Shown one piece after another: positions 47,266-57,959 of a stretch of DNA of 64,000 nt. The DNA is from Kribbella sp. NBC_00382 (GTDB lineage: Bacteria; Actinomycetota; Actinomycetes; Propionibacteriales; Kribbellaceae), in NCBI RefSeq assembly GCF_036067295.1, contig NZ_CP107954.1, positions 4,774,001 through 4,838,000 on the forward strand, read 5' to 3'. Below the pieces are notes generated by a model. That model worked only from the letters and a program-made list of their open reading frames with translations. It ran no database searches and was not told where the DNA came from. Position numbers and translations under genes: made by a program. Positions within the stretch are counted from its first letter, which is position 1. The number at the start of each line of letters is the position of its first letter.

Positions 47266-47269
47266 GGGT

Positions 47270-48952
<1,683 letters not shown>

Positions 48953-48960
48953 CATCGCCT

Positions 48961-48996
48961 CAGAAGCCCCCTCACCGCTCGGTGAGGGGGCTTCTG
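48961..48996 (+). terminator. Terminator of ettA
   Basis: CAGAAGCCCCCTCACC pairs perfectly with GGTGAGGGGGCTTCTG around GCTC. It lies nine bases after the ettA stop and before the SDR gene. Confidence 0.85.
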
Positions 48997-49077
48997 CGTT
49001 GGCCGACGCGCGGCCGGGCAACGGGCGGTCGCGTTGGCCGGCAGCTGGTTGACCTTGTTCGGAGGTTGGATGCTGGT

Positions 49078-49839
49078 ATGAACGCACCCACACCTCGGAC
49101 TGCTGTCGTCACTGGTGCCGCGAGTGGCATCGGTGAAGGGATTGCCTTGCATCTGGCCGGGCTCGGGCACCGGGTTGCCGTCGTCGATCGGGACGGTGAG
49201 GGAGCCACTCGGGTCGCCGCGGACATCGAGGCGGTTGGCGGGCGAGCGCTGGCAATCACGGCGGATGTCAGTGACGAGCATCAGGTGGAGCTGGCTGTGG
49301 CAACGGCGGCCACCGAGCTAGGGGAGATCGGCATCCTGGTGAACAACGCTGGGTTCGTCCGCAACGTGATGCTGGCCGACATGGCCACCGCGGATTGGGA
49401 CGACGTCGTCGGCACTCACCAGCGAGGCGCCTTCCTGTTTACCCGGGCGGTTGTGGCAGGGATGAAGCGGCAGGGGTGGGGGCGGATCGTCAACATCTCG
49501 AGCATCTCTGCGCTCGGGGGGCTGAAGCGTGCCAGCTACGTGTCGGCGAAGGCGGGGATCGAAGGGTTCACGAAGGCCGTTGCGCACGAGTTGGCTGCTG
49601 ACGGGATCACCGCGAACGCGATCGGGCCGGGCGTGGTCGTCACCGGGATGACGGCAGCCGGCGCGAAGGAGGCCGGCCGGACGCTGGACGAGCACGTCGC
49701 AGTGCTCGGACAGGGAGTCGCTGTGGGCCGGGTCGGTACGCCGTACGACATCGCGCGGGCCGTTGCGTTCTTCACCGACGATGAGGCCGACTTCATCACC
49801 GGGCAGGTCCTGTACGTGTCCGGCACCCCACACGGCTGA
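49078..49839 (+). CDS. Short-chain dehydrogenase/reductase (FabG-like)
   Basis: This 253-residue SDR has cofactor motif TGAASGIGEGIA, NNAGF, serine in NISSISALGG and the Tyr/Lys pair in SYVSAKAGIEGF. DRDGEG after strand 2 begins with Asp, suggesting NAD(H) preference. Similar enzymes reduce 3-oxoacyl groups or oxidise small alcohols; the substrate is unknown. ATG 49078 is chosen as the first start after the ettA terminator. The gene is monocistronic and convergent with the MarR gene. Confidence 0.9.
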   Translation: MNAPTPRTAVVTGAASGIGEGIALHLAGLGHRVAVVDRDGEGATRVAADIEAVGGRALAITADVSDEHQVELAVATAATELGEIGILVNNAGFVRNVMLADMATADWDDVVGTHQRGAFLFTRAVVAGMKRQGWGRIVNISSISALGGLKRASYVSAKAGIEGFTKAVAHELAADGITANAIGPGVVVTGMTAAGAKEAGRTLDEHVAVLGQGVAVGRVGTPYDIARAVAFFTDDEADFITGQVLYVSGTPHG

Positions 49840-49892
49840 CCTTCAGGCGCCGGCCGCGACCCCGACGGCTGCGCCAGGCGAGGCGCTGATCC

Positions 49893-50342
49893 TCAGGCGT
49901 CGTTCAGGGGCTGGGCGTTCGCGATGGCGTCGGCGAGGAAGGTGGAGATCACCCGGAGCTCGTCGTCCGAGCGGGCGGCCAGGACGGACTGCATGCGGCG
50001 GCCCTGTTCGGCGTACAGGGGGGCGAGCTTTTCCTGGATTGCCTCGAAGGAGGGGGTGACCAGGACTTTGCGGCGGTCGTGGGGGTCGGGCTGGCGGGTG
50101 ATCAAGCCGATGGACTCCAAGCGGTCGATGACGCCGGTGACGGTGCCTGAGGTGAGGCCGGTGTGTTCCGAGAGTTGCCGCGGGGTCAGCGGGCCGTAGG
50201 ACTGCAGCAGGGTCATGAACTGGGAGTCGCTGCCGCCCAGGCCGACCTTGGCGGAGACGGTGTGGTTGAACAGGATCACGTCCGCGATGAAGCGGATCAT
50301 CCGCTCCTGCAGCTCGGCGGCCAGCTCTTCCCGGGTACTCAT
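49893..50342 (-). CDS. MarR-family regulator, divergent from a flavin monooxygenase
   Basis: This 149-residue winged-helix protein has LTPRQLSEHTGLTSGTVTGVIDRLESIGLI as recognition helix and RQPDPHDRRKVLVTP as wing, the standard MarR pattern. It is divergent from the FAD monooxygenase gene with a 50-bp palindromic region between. It probably represses that gene until an aromatic or drug ligand binds. I chose ATG 50342; a start at 50372 would run into the operator. Confidence 0.92.
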   Translation of the reverse strand: MSTREELAAELQERMIRFIADVILFNHTVSAKVGLGGSDSQFMTLLQSYGPLTPRQLSEHTGLTSGTVTGVIDRLESIGLITRQPDPHDRRKVLVTPSFEAIQEKLAPLYAEQGRRMQSVLAARSDDELRVISTFLADAIANAQPLNDA

Positions 50343-50375
50343 CACAGACCTCCACGACGACTGGGCTTGCATTTC

Positions 50376-50425
50376 TCTCGGATCTCCAAGATACTCGGAT
50401 TACCGAGATACTTGTAGATCCGAGA
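50376..50425. promoter_or_regulatory. Nested palindromic operator region between MarR and monooxygenase genes
   Basis: The outer arms TCTCGGATCT and AGATCCGAGA are exact inverted copies; with CCAAG/CTTGT the arms extend to about 15 bp with one mismatch. An inner CTCGG-ATTA-CCGAG palindrome sits at the centre. Two or more MarR dimers could bind. Confidence 0.7.
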
Positions 50426-50448
50426 CAATCGTAGTGGAGGAGTGACCG

Positions 50449-51810
50449 ATGAAGGTGTTGGTGATCGGCGGCGGGACCGGCGGGCTGGCGCTCGCCCATG
50501 GGCTGAAGCGGGCGGGCATCGAGGTGCGCGTGTTCGAGCGCGACGTACTCCGGACCGACGGCCTGCACGGCTACCGGGTCGGGATCGACCCCGACGGCAG
50601 CCGGGCGCTCAGCGTGCTGCTGCCCCAGGAGCTCTTCGACACCTTCGTCGCCACGAAGGCCCGCGACCCGAAGTACTTCAACATGGTCACCGAGGACCTC
50701 AACGAGGTGCTCTCGATGGAGCTGCCGCCGGTGACCGATCCGATCGAGAGCGAGAAGTCGATCAGCCGGATGACGTTGCGGCAGGTGCTGCTGACCGGGC
50801 TGGAGGACGTGGTTGAGTTCGGCAAGGAGTTCGTCCGGTTCGAGCAGCAGGGCGACGTCGTCACGGCGTACTTCGCCGACGGCTCGTCGGAGACCGGTGA
50901 TCTGCTGGTGGCCGCGGACGGTTCGGGCTCCCGGGTACGCCGGCAGTACCTGCCGCAGGCGAAGACCGAGCCGACCGGGATCATCGCGCTGGCCGGCAAG
51001 CTGCCGATCACCGAGGAAAGCGCGAAACTCGTCTCGCCCAAGGTGTTCGAGGGCATCACGATGGTGCAGGCGCCGCGTGGATTCGGCTGCATCCTGCACG
51101 TGATGGAGTTCCAGTGGGATCGCGACGGCAAGGTCAAGGAGGGGATCGGGGGCAACACCGAGGACCTGATCCGCCGGTGGCCGGGACTGCAGTTCGACAA
51201 CACCCGCGACTACATCAACTGGGGTCTGTGGGCGTCGGCCGACAAGCTGCCGGCGAACGTCATGGACCTGCGTGGCCAGGAGCTGATCGACGTCGCGGTG
51301 AAGGTGACGCCCGGCTGGAGCCCGAAGCTGCGGCGGCTGTTCGAGCTGACCGATCCGGGCACCTGCTTCCCGGTGAACATCTGGACCTCGGTGCCGCTCG
51401 ACCCGTGGCCGACCACCAATGTGACGCTGCTGGGTGACGCGATTCACACGATGACGCCGGGACGCGGGGTCGGGGCCAATACGGCACTGCGCGACGCGCT
51501 GCAGCTGTGCAAGAAGCTGATCGAGGTCCGCGATGGTCGCGCCGAGTTGATCCCGGCGATCAGCGAGTACGAGAAGGCGATGATCGAGTACGGCTTCGAC
51601 GCGGTGCTGAAGTCACGGGCCCAGATGACGTCGGCCGACCCGATGCACAAGCCGGTCATCGGCCGGGTGATGCTGGCGGGCATGCGTACTGCGATGCGCG
51701 CCGTCAACCACCTGCCCCCGGTGAAGCGCCGGATGCGCGAGTCGATGCTCGCCTACCGTGGCGCCGACCGCGACGAGGCCGCCTTCGAGATCACCCCAGC
51801 CGCGAGCTGA
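50449..51810 (+). CDS. FAD-dependent monooxygenase (PHBH/TetX-like)
   Basis: This 453-residue flavoprotein starts MKVLVIGGGTGGLALAHGLKRAGIEVRVFERD with the GxGxxG dinucleotide fold. DLLVAADGSGSRVRR is the DG motif and TLLGDAIHTMTPGRGVGANTALRDA is the GD motif of class A aromatic hydroxylases. Such enzymes hydroxylate aromatic rings or inactivate tetracycline- and rifamycin-like drugs. It is divergent from its probable MarR repressor. ATG 50449 follows GTGGAGGAGTGACCG, a strong ribosome site. Confidence 0.92.
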   Translation: MKVLVIGGGTGGLALAHGLKRAGIEVRVFERDVLRTDGLHGYRVGIDPDGSRALSVLLPQELFDTFVATKARDPKYFNMVTEDLNEVLSMELPPVTDPIESEKSISRMTLRQVLLTGLEDVVEFGKEFVRFEQQGDVVTAYFADGSSETGDLLVAADGSGSRVRRQYLPQAKTEPTGIIALAGKLPITEESAKLVSPKVFEGITMVQAPRGFGCILHVMEFQWDRDGKVKEGIGGNTEDLIRRWPGLQFDNTRDYINWGLWASADKLPANVMDLRGQELIDVAVKVTPGWSPKLRRLFELTDPGTCFPVNIWTSVPLDPWPTTNVTLLGDAIHTMTPGRGVGANTALRDALQLCKKLIEVRDGRAELIPAISEYEKAMIEYGFDAVLKSRAQMTSADPMHKPVIGRVMLAGMRTAMRAVNHLPPVKRRMRESMLAYRGADRDEAAFEITPAAS

Positions 51811-51855
51811 CCAGGCCCCAGATCACGTCAGCTGCGAGCTGACCGCGGCTCGCGA

Positions 51856-52509
51856 TCAGCTCAGGCGCGAATTGACCGCGGACAGCCACGCGTCGGCGAG
51901 GACCCGCTGGCCGGCGTAGGTCGGATGGATGCCGTCCCAGATCCAGTGCTCGGCCGGCGCCCGCAGTACGGCGGCGTCGAAAGCGGCCTGGTTGGGCACG
52001 AAGATCGCGTCGAAGGCGTCCGCCAGATCTCGCACGATCGCGGCGCGCAGGGCAACGGCGGCGGCCCATTCCTCGTGAAGGTCCGGGCTCGTCGGTAGGT
52101 AGAACGGCTCGCCCAGCACCAGAAGCGCGTCCGGCAGCGCAGTACGGGTGCGATCGATCAGCATCCTGTACTCCGCTCCGAAGGCGGAAGCCTCCTGCGG
52201 CTTCCTCTTGATCGCCTCGTCCGCGTCGTTGGCCCCGACGAGGATGCTCAGCACGTCCGGCCGCAGGTCGAGCGCATCAACCTGCCATCGGGCGGCAAGG
52301 GCCGCAACCGTGTCGCCGCTGACCCCGCGGTTCACGAATTGCCAGTCCCGATCCGGCTCGTCAGCAGCTGCCGACGACGCGATCAGGAACGGGTAGGAGT
52401 GGCCGAGGATGTGGTTCGGGTCCTCGGTGTCGCCGCGGCCCCCGTGGGTGATCGAGTCGCCTTGGAAGACGACCAGAGCACCCGTCGGGAAGCCCGGGGT
52501 GGTTCTCAG
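51856..52509 (-). CDS. SGNH/GDSL hydrolase, apparently CTG-initiated
   Basis: The SGNH blocks are all present: VVFQGDSITHGG (block I Ser), GVSGDTVAALAARW (block II Gly), LVGANDADEAI (block III, GxND) and WDGIHPTYAGQ (block V, DxxH). The family removes acyl or acetyl groups from small esters or sugars. No ATG, GTG or TTG occurs in frame between the stop region of the upstream MarR gene and block I. A CTG at 52509 overlaps the MarR TGA as CTGA, the same geometry as GTGA and ATGA couplings here. I therefore start at CTG, giving 217 residues; a sequence error or a shorter protein cannot be excluded. Confidence 0.75.
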   Translation of the reverse strand: MRTTPGFPTGALVVFQGDSITHGGRGDTEDPNHILGHSYPFLIASSAAADEPDRDWQFVNRGVSGDTVAALAARWQVDALDLRPDVLSILVGANDADEAIKRKPQEASAFGAEYRMLIDRTRTALPDALLVLGEPFYLPTSPDLHEEWAAAVALRAAIVRDLADAFDAIFVPNQAAFDAAVLRAPAEHWIWDGIHPTYAGQRVLADAWLSAVNSRLS

Positions 52510-52970
52510 CGCTGCCCGACGTGTTCGGAGACGGCGTCGAAGATCCGGCCGAGGGCCGCGAAGTCCTCGGGGGAGACCAGGTCGACGAGGTTCTCCCGGA
52601 CGCCCTCCACATGGAACGGCGCGGCGTGCTCCAGGAGGGAGAAGCCGGCGTCGGTGAGCTCGGCCCAGACGCCCCGCTTGTCGCTCTTGCAGGAGGTGCG
52701 GCGGACCAGCTCGGCTGCCTCGAGGCGGCCGACCGTGTGGGTCAGGCGGGACCGGCTCTGGTGCAGCCGGTCGGCCAGCTCGGCCATCCGGAGGCGGCGC
52801 TCGGGCGCCTCGGAGAGACGTACCAGGATCTCGTAGTCGTTGATGCCAAGGCCGAACTGTCGGAGATCGTCGTCGAGTTTGGCCATCAGGCGTGCAGTGC
52901 CCAGCAGGTAGGCACGCCACGCCACCTGCTGCTCGGAGTCAAGCCACCGGGTCCCAGTCGTCATCGTCAC
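52506..52970 (-). CDS. MarR-family regulator, divergent from yceI
   Basis: This 154-residue MarR protein has DYEILVRLSEAPERRLRMAELADRLHQSRSRLTHTVGRLEAAELVRRT as winged helix and a cysteine close to the wing (SCKSDKRG), which could act as a redox sensor as in OhrR-like members, though it is single here. It diverges from the YceI gene and its stop overlaps the SGNH gene start by four bases. The start may be 52970 or the ATG six bases later. Confidence 0.92.
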   Translation of the reverse strand: MTMTTGTRWLDSEQQVAWRAYLLGTARLMAKLDDDLRQFGLGINDYEILVRLSEAPERRLRMAELADRLHQSRSRLTHTVGRLEAAELVRRTSCKSDKRGVWAELTDAGFSLLEHAAPFHVEGVRENLVDLVSPEDFAALGRIFDAVSEHVGQR

Positions 52971-52994
52971 CCGATCAGTGTACCGGGAATGTAA

Positions 52995-53048
52995 TTGACT
53001 TTTAAACAGTTCCTATCTACTGTCGACGCCGTTGGTTGAAGTTTTAAC
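52995..53048. promoter_or_regulatory. Paired AT-rich repeats in the MarR/yceI gap
   Basis: TTGACTTTTAAAC (52995-53007) and TTGAAGTTTTAAC (53036-53048) are related direct repeats, 41 bp apart, in an otherwise GC-rich genome. They are plausible MarR sites or promoter elements for the divergent MarR and yceI genes. The evidence is similarity and position only. Confidence 0.4.
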
Positions 53049-53103
53049 GAACCTCACGGCAGCGTCGCCCCCGAACCTGTCTTTCCGTATGAAAGGGACC
53101 CCC

Positions 53104-53661
53104 ATGACCACCACCGCCACGACCACGATTCCCGGCCTCGTTTCCGGAACCTACGCCCTCGACGTCGCGCACTCGGAGATCGGCTTCACCGTCCGTCACC
53201 TGATGACCAAGGTTCGCGGCACCTTCCAGGAGTTCAGCGGCGAGATCATCGTCAAGGACTCGCTCGAGGAGTCGACCGCCAACGTCGCGGTCGAGCTGGC
53301 CTCCGTGCACACCCGGAGCGAGCAGCGCGACGGGCACCTGCGCTCGGGCGACTTCTTCGACGCCGAGAACAGCCCGAAGATGACGTTCGTCAGCACCGGC
53401 ATCAAGCCCGAGGGTGACGACTACATCCTGGCCGGCGAGCTGACCATCAAGGACGTCACCAAGCCGATCGAGTTCGCCGTCGAGTTCCTCGGCGTGGAGC
53501 AGAACGCGTACGGCCAGACCATCATCGGCTTCGAGGGCTCGACCTCGATCAGCCGCAAGGACTGGGGCATCGACTTCAACGTCCCGCTGGAGGGCGGCAA
53601 GCTCCTCATCGGCGACAAGGTCGACATCCACCTCGACGTCCAGGCTGCCCTGCAGGCCTGA
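53104..53661 (+). CDS. YceI-family protein
   Basis: This 185-residue lipocalin-like barrel has the YceI pattern GTYALDVAHSEIGFTVRHLMTKVRGTF, then SGDFFDAENSPKMTFVS and ISRKDWGIDFNVPLEGG. YceI proteins bind polyisoprenoid lipids; this one has no signal peptide, so it is cytoplasmic, as in other actinobacterial copies. ATG 53104 follows GAAAGGGA. It is divergent from the MarR gene and probably repressed by it. A hairpin terminator follows 12 bases downstream. Confidence 0.95.
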   Translation: MTTTATTTIPGLVSGTYALDVAHSEIGFTVRHLMTKVRGTFQEFSGEIIVKDSLEESTANVAVELASVHTRSEQRDGHLRSGDFFDAENSPKMTFVSTGIKPEGDDYILAGELTIKDVTKPIEFAVEFLGVEQNAYGQTIIGFEGSTSISRKDWGIDFNVPLEGGKLLIGDKVDIHLDVQAALQA

Positions 53662-53673
53662 CCTGTACTACGG

Positions 53674-53708
53674 AACGCCCCGCACCTCCCCTGAGGCTGC
53701 GGGGCGTT
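53674..53708. terminator. Bidirectional terminator between yceI and the TetR gene
   Basis: AACGCCCCGCA pairs with TGCGGGGCGTT, with an inner CCTC/GAGG pairing. It serves the convergent yceI and tetR-type genes. Confidence 0.8.
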
Positions 53709-53709
53709 G

Positions 53710-54312
53710 CTATGCCTGGACCATGCGGAGGGCGAGGTCGGCGTACGTCGCGCCGAGGGCCTCGGGGGAAGCGCGGCGGGTGGGGTCGTACCAGCGGGCC
53801 ACGTCGATCGACAACGACAGGACGGCCAGTGTGGTGCCGGGGAGATCTGGGACTGCGAAGGTGCCGTCGGTGACGCCGTCGGAGAGGACTGTCTCGATCA
53901 GGGACGAGATGGAGCGGCGGATGGCGGCTACCTCGGTGAAGTGTTCGGGGGAGAGGGCTGCCAGTTCGTACTGGACCACGCGGGCGATCGTGTGGTGCTC
54001 GGCGTGCCAGGCGGTGAAGGCGGCGACCATGGCGCGCAAGCGGTCCGCAGGAGTGTCGGCGGTGTTGGCAGCGGTCAGGATCTCCAGCGCGGCGCGGTGA
54101 CCGTACAGGCTGATCTCGAAGAGCAGGCGTTCCTTCGACGGGTAGTGCACGTAGAGCGCCGCGGGGGACATGCCGGCCCGGGACGCGATGTCGCGCGTTG
54201 TCGTGGCCTGGAAGCCGCGCTCGGCGAAGGCGTCGATGGCGCCGGTGAGCAGCCGGCGGGCGGCTGCGGGCTGGACGTGCTCCCAGACGAGGGGGCTGGT
54301 GACTGCGGACAC
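53710..54312 (-). CDS. TetR-family regulator of the acyl-CoA operon
   Basis: This protein of about 200 residues has AARRLLTGAIDAFAERGFQATTTRDIASRAGMSPAALYVHYPSKERLL, a clear TetR DNA-binding domain. The C-terminal domain resembles TetR_C_33-type proteins found beside acyl-CoA dehydrogenase genes. I chose GTG 54312, where the protein begins VSAVTSPLVWEHV; extending upstream would cross the palindrome at 54340. It is divergent from acyl-CoA dehydrogenase, thiolase and SDR genes and probably represses them until an acyl-CoA binds. Confidence 0.9.
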   Translation of the reverse strand: MSAVTSPLVWEHVQPAAARRLLTGAIDAFAERGFQATTTRDIASRAGMSPAALYVHYPSKERLLFEISLYGHRAALEILTAANTADTPADRLRAMVAAFTAWHAEHHTIARVVQYELAALSPEHFTEVAAIRRSISSLIETVLSDGVTDGTFAVPDLPGTTLAVLSLSIDVARWYDPTRRASPEALGATYADLALRMVQA

Positions 54313-54339
54313 GTTGACACCATGCCCTAAGTTCGCGAA

Positions 54340-54357
54340 GCTAAGCAAGCGCTTAGC
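54340..54357. promoter_or_regulatory. Operator palindrome for the acyl-CoA operon
   Basis: GCTAAGC and GCTTAGC are exact inverted copies around AAGC; the core AAGCAAGCGCTTA resembles sites of lipid-sensing TetR proteins of actinobacteria. It lies between the divergent tetR-type and acyl-CoA dehydrogenase genes. Confidence 0.75.
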
Positions 54358-54413
54358 CACCAGCTGGCGACGCCAAGCAAGCGTGACCAGGCACACATCT
54401 CGGGAGGACAGCG

Positions 54414-55559
54414 ATGGAACGGATCATCTTCAACGAGGACCACCACGCCTTCCGGGCCAGCGCCAAGGAGTACTGCGACCGCTCGCTGGTGCCGCGGATG
54501 GAGCAGTTCCTCGAGGAGAAGACGATCGAGCGGGCCGCCTGGCTCGAGGCCGGCAAGCAGGGCTTCCTCGGCCTCGACGTACCGGAGGAGTACGGCGGTT
54601 CGAGCGTCGGCGACTACCGGTTCAACCAGGTGTTCGCCGAGGAGGTGTCGAAGGTCTCGGCCTCGCTGTCGAGTTGTTTCGGCATCCACTACGACTGCGC
54701 CGCGCCGTACTTCGTCGACCTCGGGACCGAGGAGCAGAAGCAGCGCTGGCTGCCGAAGTTCTGCTCCGGCGAGGCGATCGCCGCGATCGGGATGACCGAG
54801 CCGTCCGGCGGCTCCGACCTGGCCGCGCTGAAGACGACCGCGAAGAAGGCCGACGGCGGCTGGGTGCTGAACGGGTCGAAGACCTTCATCACCAACGGCG
54901 ACATGGCCGACCTCGTCATCGTCGCCGCCCGGACCACGCCGGAGAAGGGCGCGAAGGGCATCACGCTGTTCGTGGTCGAGGAGGGCATGGAGGGGTTCGC
55001 CCGCGGCCGCAAGCTCGACAAGGTCGGGCAGACCGAGTCCGGTACGTCCGAGCTGTTCTTCGAGGACCTCTTCGTCCCGGATGAGAACGTACTCGGCCAG
55101 CTCGACCGCGGTTTCATCCACATGATGGAGCGGCTGGCCCAGGAGCGGATCGGCGCCGCGGTGTCGAACATCGCGCACGCCACCCAGATCCTGGACGAGA
55201 CGATCGAGTACGTGAAGCAGCGCAAGGCGTTCGGCCAGCCGGTCGGCTCCTTCCAGTACAACAAGTTCCTGATCGCCGAGCTCGTCACCAAGGCCGAGGT
55301 GACCCAGGCCTACGTCGACAACGCGGTGGTCGCGCACGACGAGTACCGGCTCTCCGCTGTGGACGCCGCCAAGGCGAAGTGGTGGAGTGCACAGGTACAG
55401 AACGAGATCCTCGACGCCTGCGTCCAGCTGCACGGCGGCTACGGCTACATGAACGAGTACCGGGTCGCCCGCGCCTGGCGGGATGCGCGCGTCACCAAGA
55501 TCTGGGCCGGCTCGAACGAGATCATGAAGGAACTCATCGGCCGCGATCTGGGCCTGTAG
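54414..55559 (+). CDS. Acyl-CoA dehydrogenase
   Basis: This 381-residue flavoprotein has AAIGMTEPSGGSDLAAL (FAD and substrate loop), KTFITNGDMADL and the C-terminal LHGGYGYMNEYRVARAWRDAR. The segment near the end reads IWAGSNEIM, lacking the glutamate of medium-chain enzymes; instead ILDETIEYVKQRKAFGQ has glutamate in helix G, as in long-chain and isovaleryl-CoA dehydrogenases. It catalyses alpha,beta-dehydrogenation in beta-oxidation. ATG 54414 follows GGAGGACAGCG. The thiolase gene starts 16 bases downstream. Confidence 0.95.
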   Translation: MERIIFNEDHHAFRASAKEYCDRSLVPRMEQFLEEKTIERAAWLEAGKQGFLGLDVPEEYGGSSVGDYRFNQVFAEEVSKVSASLSSCFGIHYDCAAPYFVDLGTEEQKQRWLPKFCSGEAIAAIGMTEPSGGSDLAALKTTAKKADGGWVLNGSKTFITNGDMADLVIVAARTTPEKGAKGITLFVVEEGMEGFARGRKLDKVGQTESGTSELFFEDLFVPDENVLGQLDRGFIHMMERLAQERIGAAVSNIAHATQILDETIEYVKQRKAFGQPVGSFQYNKFLIAELVTKAEVTQAYVDNAVVAHDEYRLSAVDAAKAKWWSAQVQNEILDACVQLHGGYGYMNEYRVARAWRDARVTKIWAGSNEIMKELIGRDLGL

Positions 55560-55575
55560 AAAGGGACTCCGGAAA

Positions 55576-56795
<1,220 letters not shown>

Positions 56796-56796
<1 letters not shown>

Positions 56797-57551
56797 TGAG
56801 CCTCAAGGGCAAGACGGCGATCGTCACCGGTGCCTCCCGCGGCATCGGGCTGGCGATCGCCAAGCGGCTGGTGGCCGATGGCGCTCATGTGGTCATCACC
56901 GGCCGCAAGCAGGACGCGCTGAACGAGGCGGTCGCCGACCTGGGTGGCCGCGACTACGCCTTGGCCGTGGCAGGCAACGCTGCCGACGGTGAGCACCGGG
57001 CGAGCGTGGTGGCCGCTGCGGTCGCGACGTACGGGTCGGTGGATCTGCTGGTCAACAACACCGGCATCAACCCGATCTACGGCTCGCTGCTCGACGTGGA
57101 CAGCGCGGTGGCGGCCAAGATGGTCGACACGAACGTGCTGGCGACCATTGCGTGGGTCAAGGCTTGCAGTGATGCGTGGATGCGCGCCCACGGGGGCTCG
57201 GTGGTCAACCTGTCCTCGGTGGCCGGCCTCTCGCCCTCGCCGGGCATCGGCTGGTACGGCGCCACGAAGGCGATGCTGTCGCGGGTGACGGCTGAGCTCG
57301 CGGTGGAGCTGGCACCGTTGATTCGGGTCAACGCCGTCGCTCCGGCGGTGATCAAGACCAGGTTCGCCGGCGCCCTCTACGAAGGCCGCGAGGACAAGGT
57401 CGCAGCGGCGTACCCGATGAAGCGCCTGGGCACGCCGGAGGACGTCGCGTCCCTGGTCTGGTTCCTGCTCTCCGACGAAGCCTCCTGGATCACCGGCCAA
57501 ACCATCACCATCGACGGCGGCCTCACCCTCAACGGCGGCATCACCGGCTGA
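56796..57551 (+). CDS. Short-chain dehydrogenase/reductase in acyl-CoA operon
   Basis: This 251-residue SDR has [21 protein letters not shown], serine in [12 protein letters not shown] and the Tyr/Lys pair in WYGATKAML, ending with [15 protein letters not shown]. It probably oxidises a 3-hydroxyacyl-CoA in the same pathway as the two genes before it. TGATG overlap with the thiolase gene fixes the start. It ends six bases from the convergent cupin gene. Confidence 0.93.
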
Positions 57552-57557
57552 CCTGTA

Positions 57558-57956
57558 CTACGAGACGCCGTACTCCGCGTCCGTGACGTGCTCGCCCCAC
57601 TCCGACTCGGGGACGTCCGGCTCACCGGCTTCCCAGATCGCCGTGTGGACCATGAAGTTGTCCGGCGAACCACCGTGCCAGTGCCACTCGCCCGGCGGCG
57701 TGTAGATCACGTCGCCCGGGCGGATCGTGGTGACCTCGCCACCACGCGCCTGGATCAGCCCGACCCCGTCGGTGACGTGCAGCGTCTGGCCCTGCGCGTG
57801 CTTGTGCCAGGCAGTGCGAGCACCAGGGGCGAAGCGGACCGTGTTGACCCGCACCCGGGACGGCTCCTCACCGCGGATGATCACGTCGAACCAGACGTCG
57901 CCGGTGAACATCTCGGCAGGTCCCTTGGTGCTCGGCGTCTTGGGTAGCAGTTGCAC
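57558..57956 (-). CDS. Cupin-domain protein
   Basis: This 132-residue single cupin has metal-binding motif 1 in PGARTAWHKHAQGQTLHV (H-x-H and a Gln where others have Glu) and motif 2 in PGEWHWHGG. Such small cupins are often carboxymuconolactone-like or quercetinase-like enzymes or ligand sensors. The GTG at 57956 follows AGGAGTAATCA. It follows the XRE regulator gene by three bases and is co-transcribed with it. Confidence 0.9.
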   Translation of the reverse strand: MQLLPKTPSTKGPAEMFTGDVWFDVIIRGEEPSRVRVNTVRFAPGARTAWHKHAQGQTLHVTDGVGLIQARGGEVTTIRPGDVIYTPPGEWHWHGGSPDNFMVHTAIWEAGEPDVPESEWGEHVTDAEYGVS

Positions 57957-57959
57957 TGA

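Noticed and set aside
53710-54396. Longer TetR protein starting at 54396
   Set aside because: The extra N-terminus would overlap the palindromic operator and has no TetR similarity.
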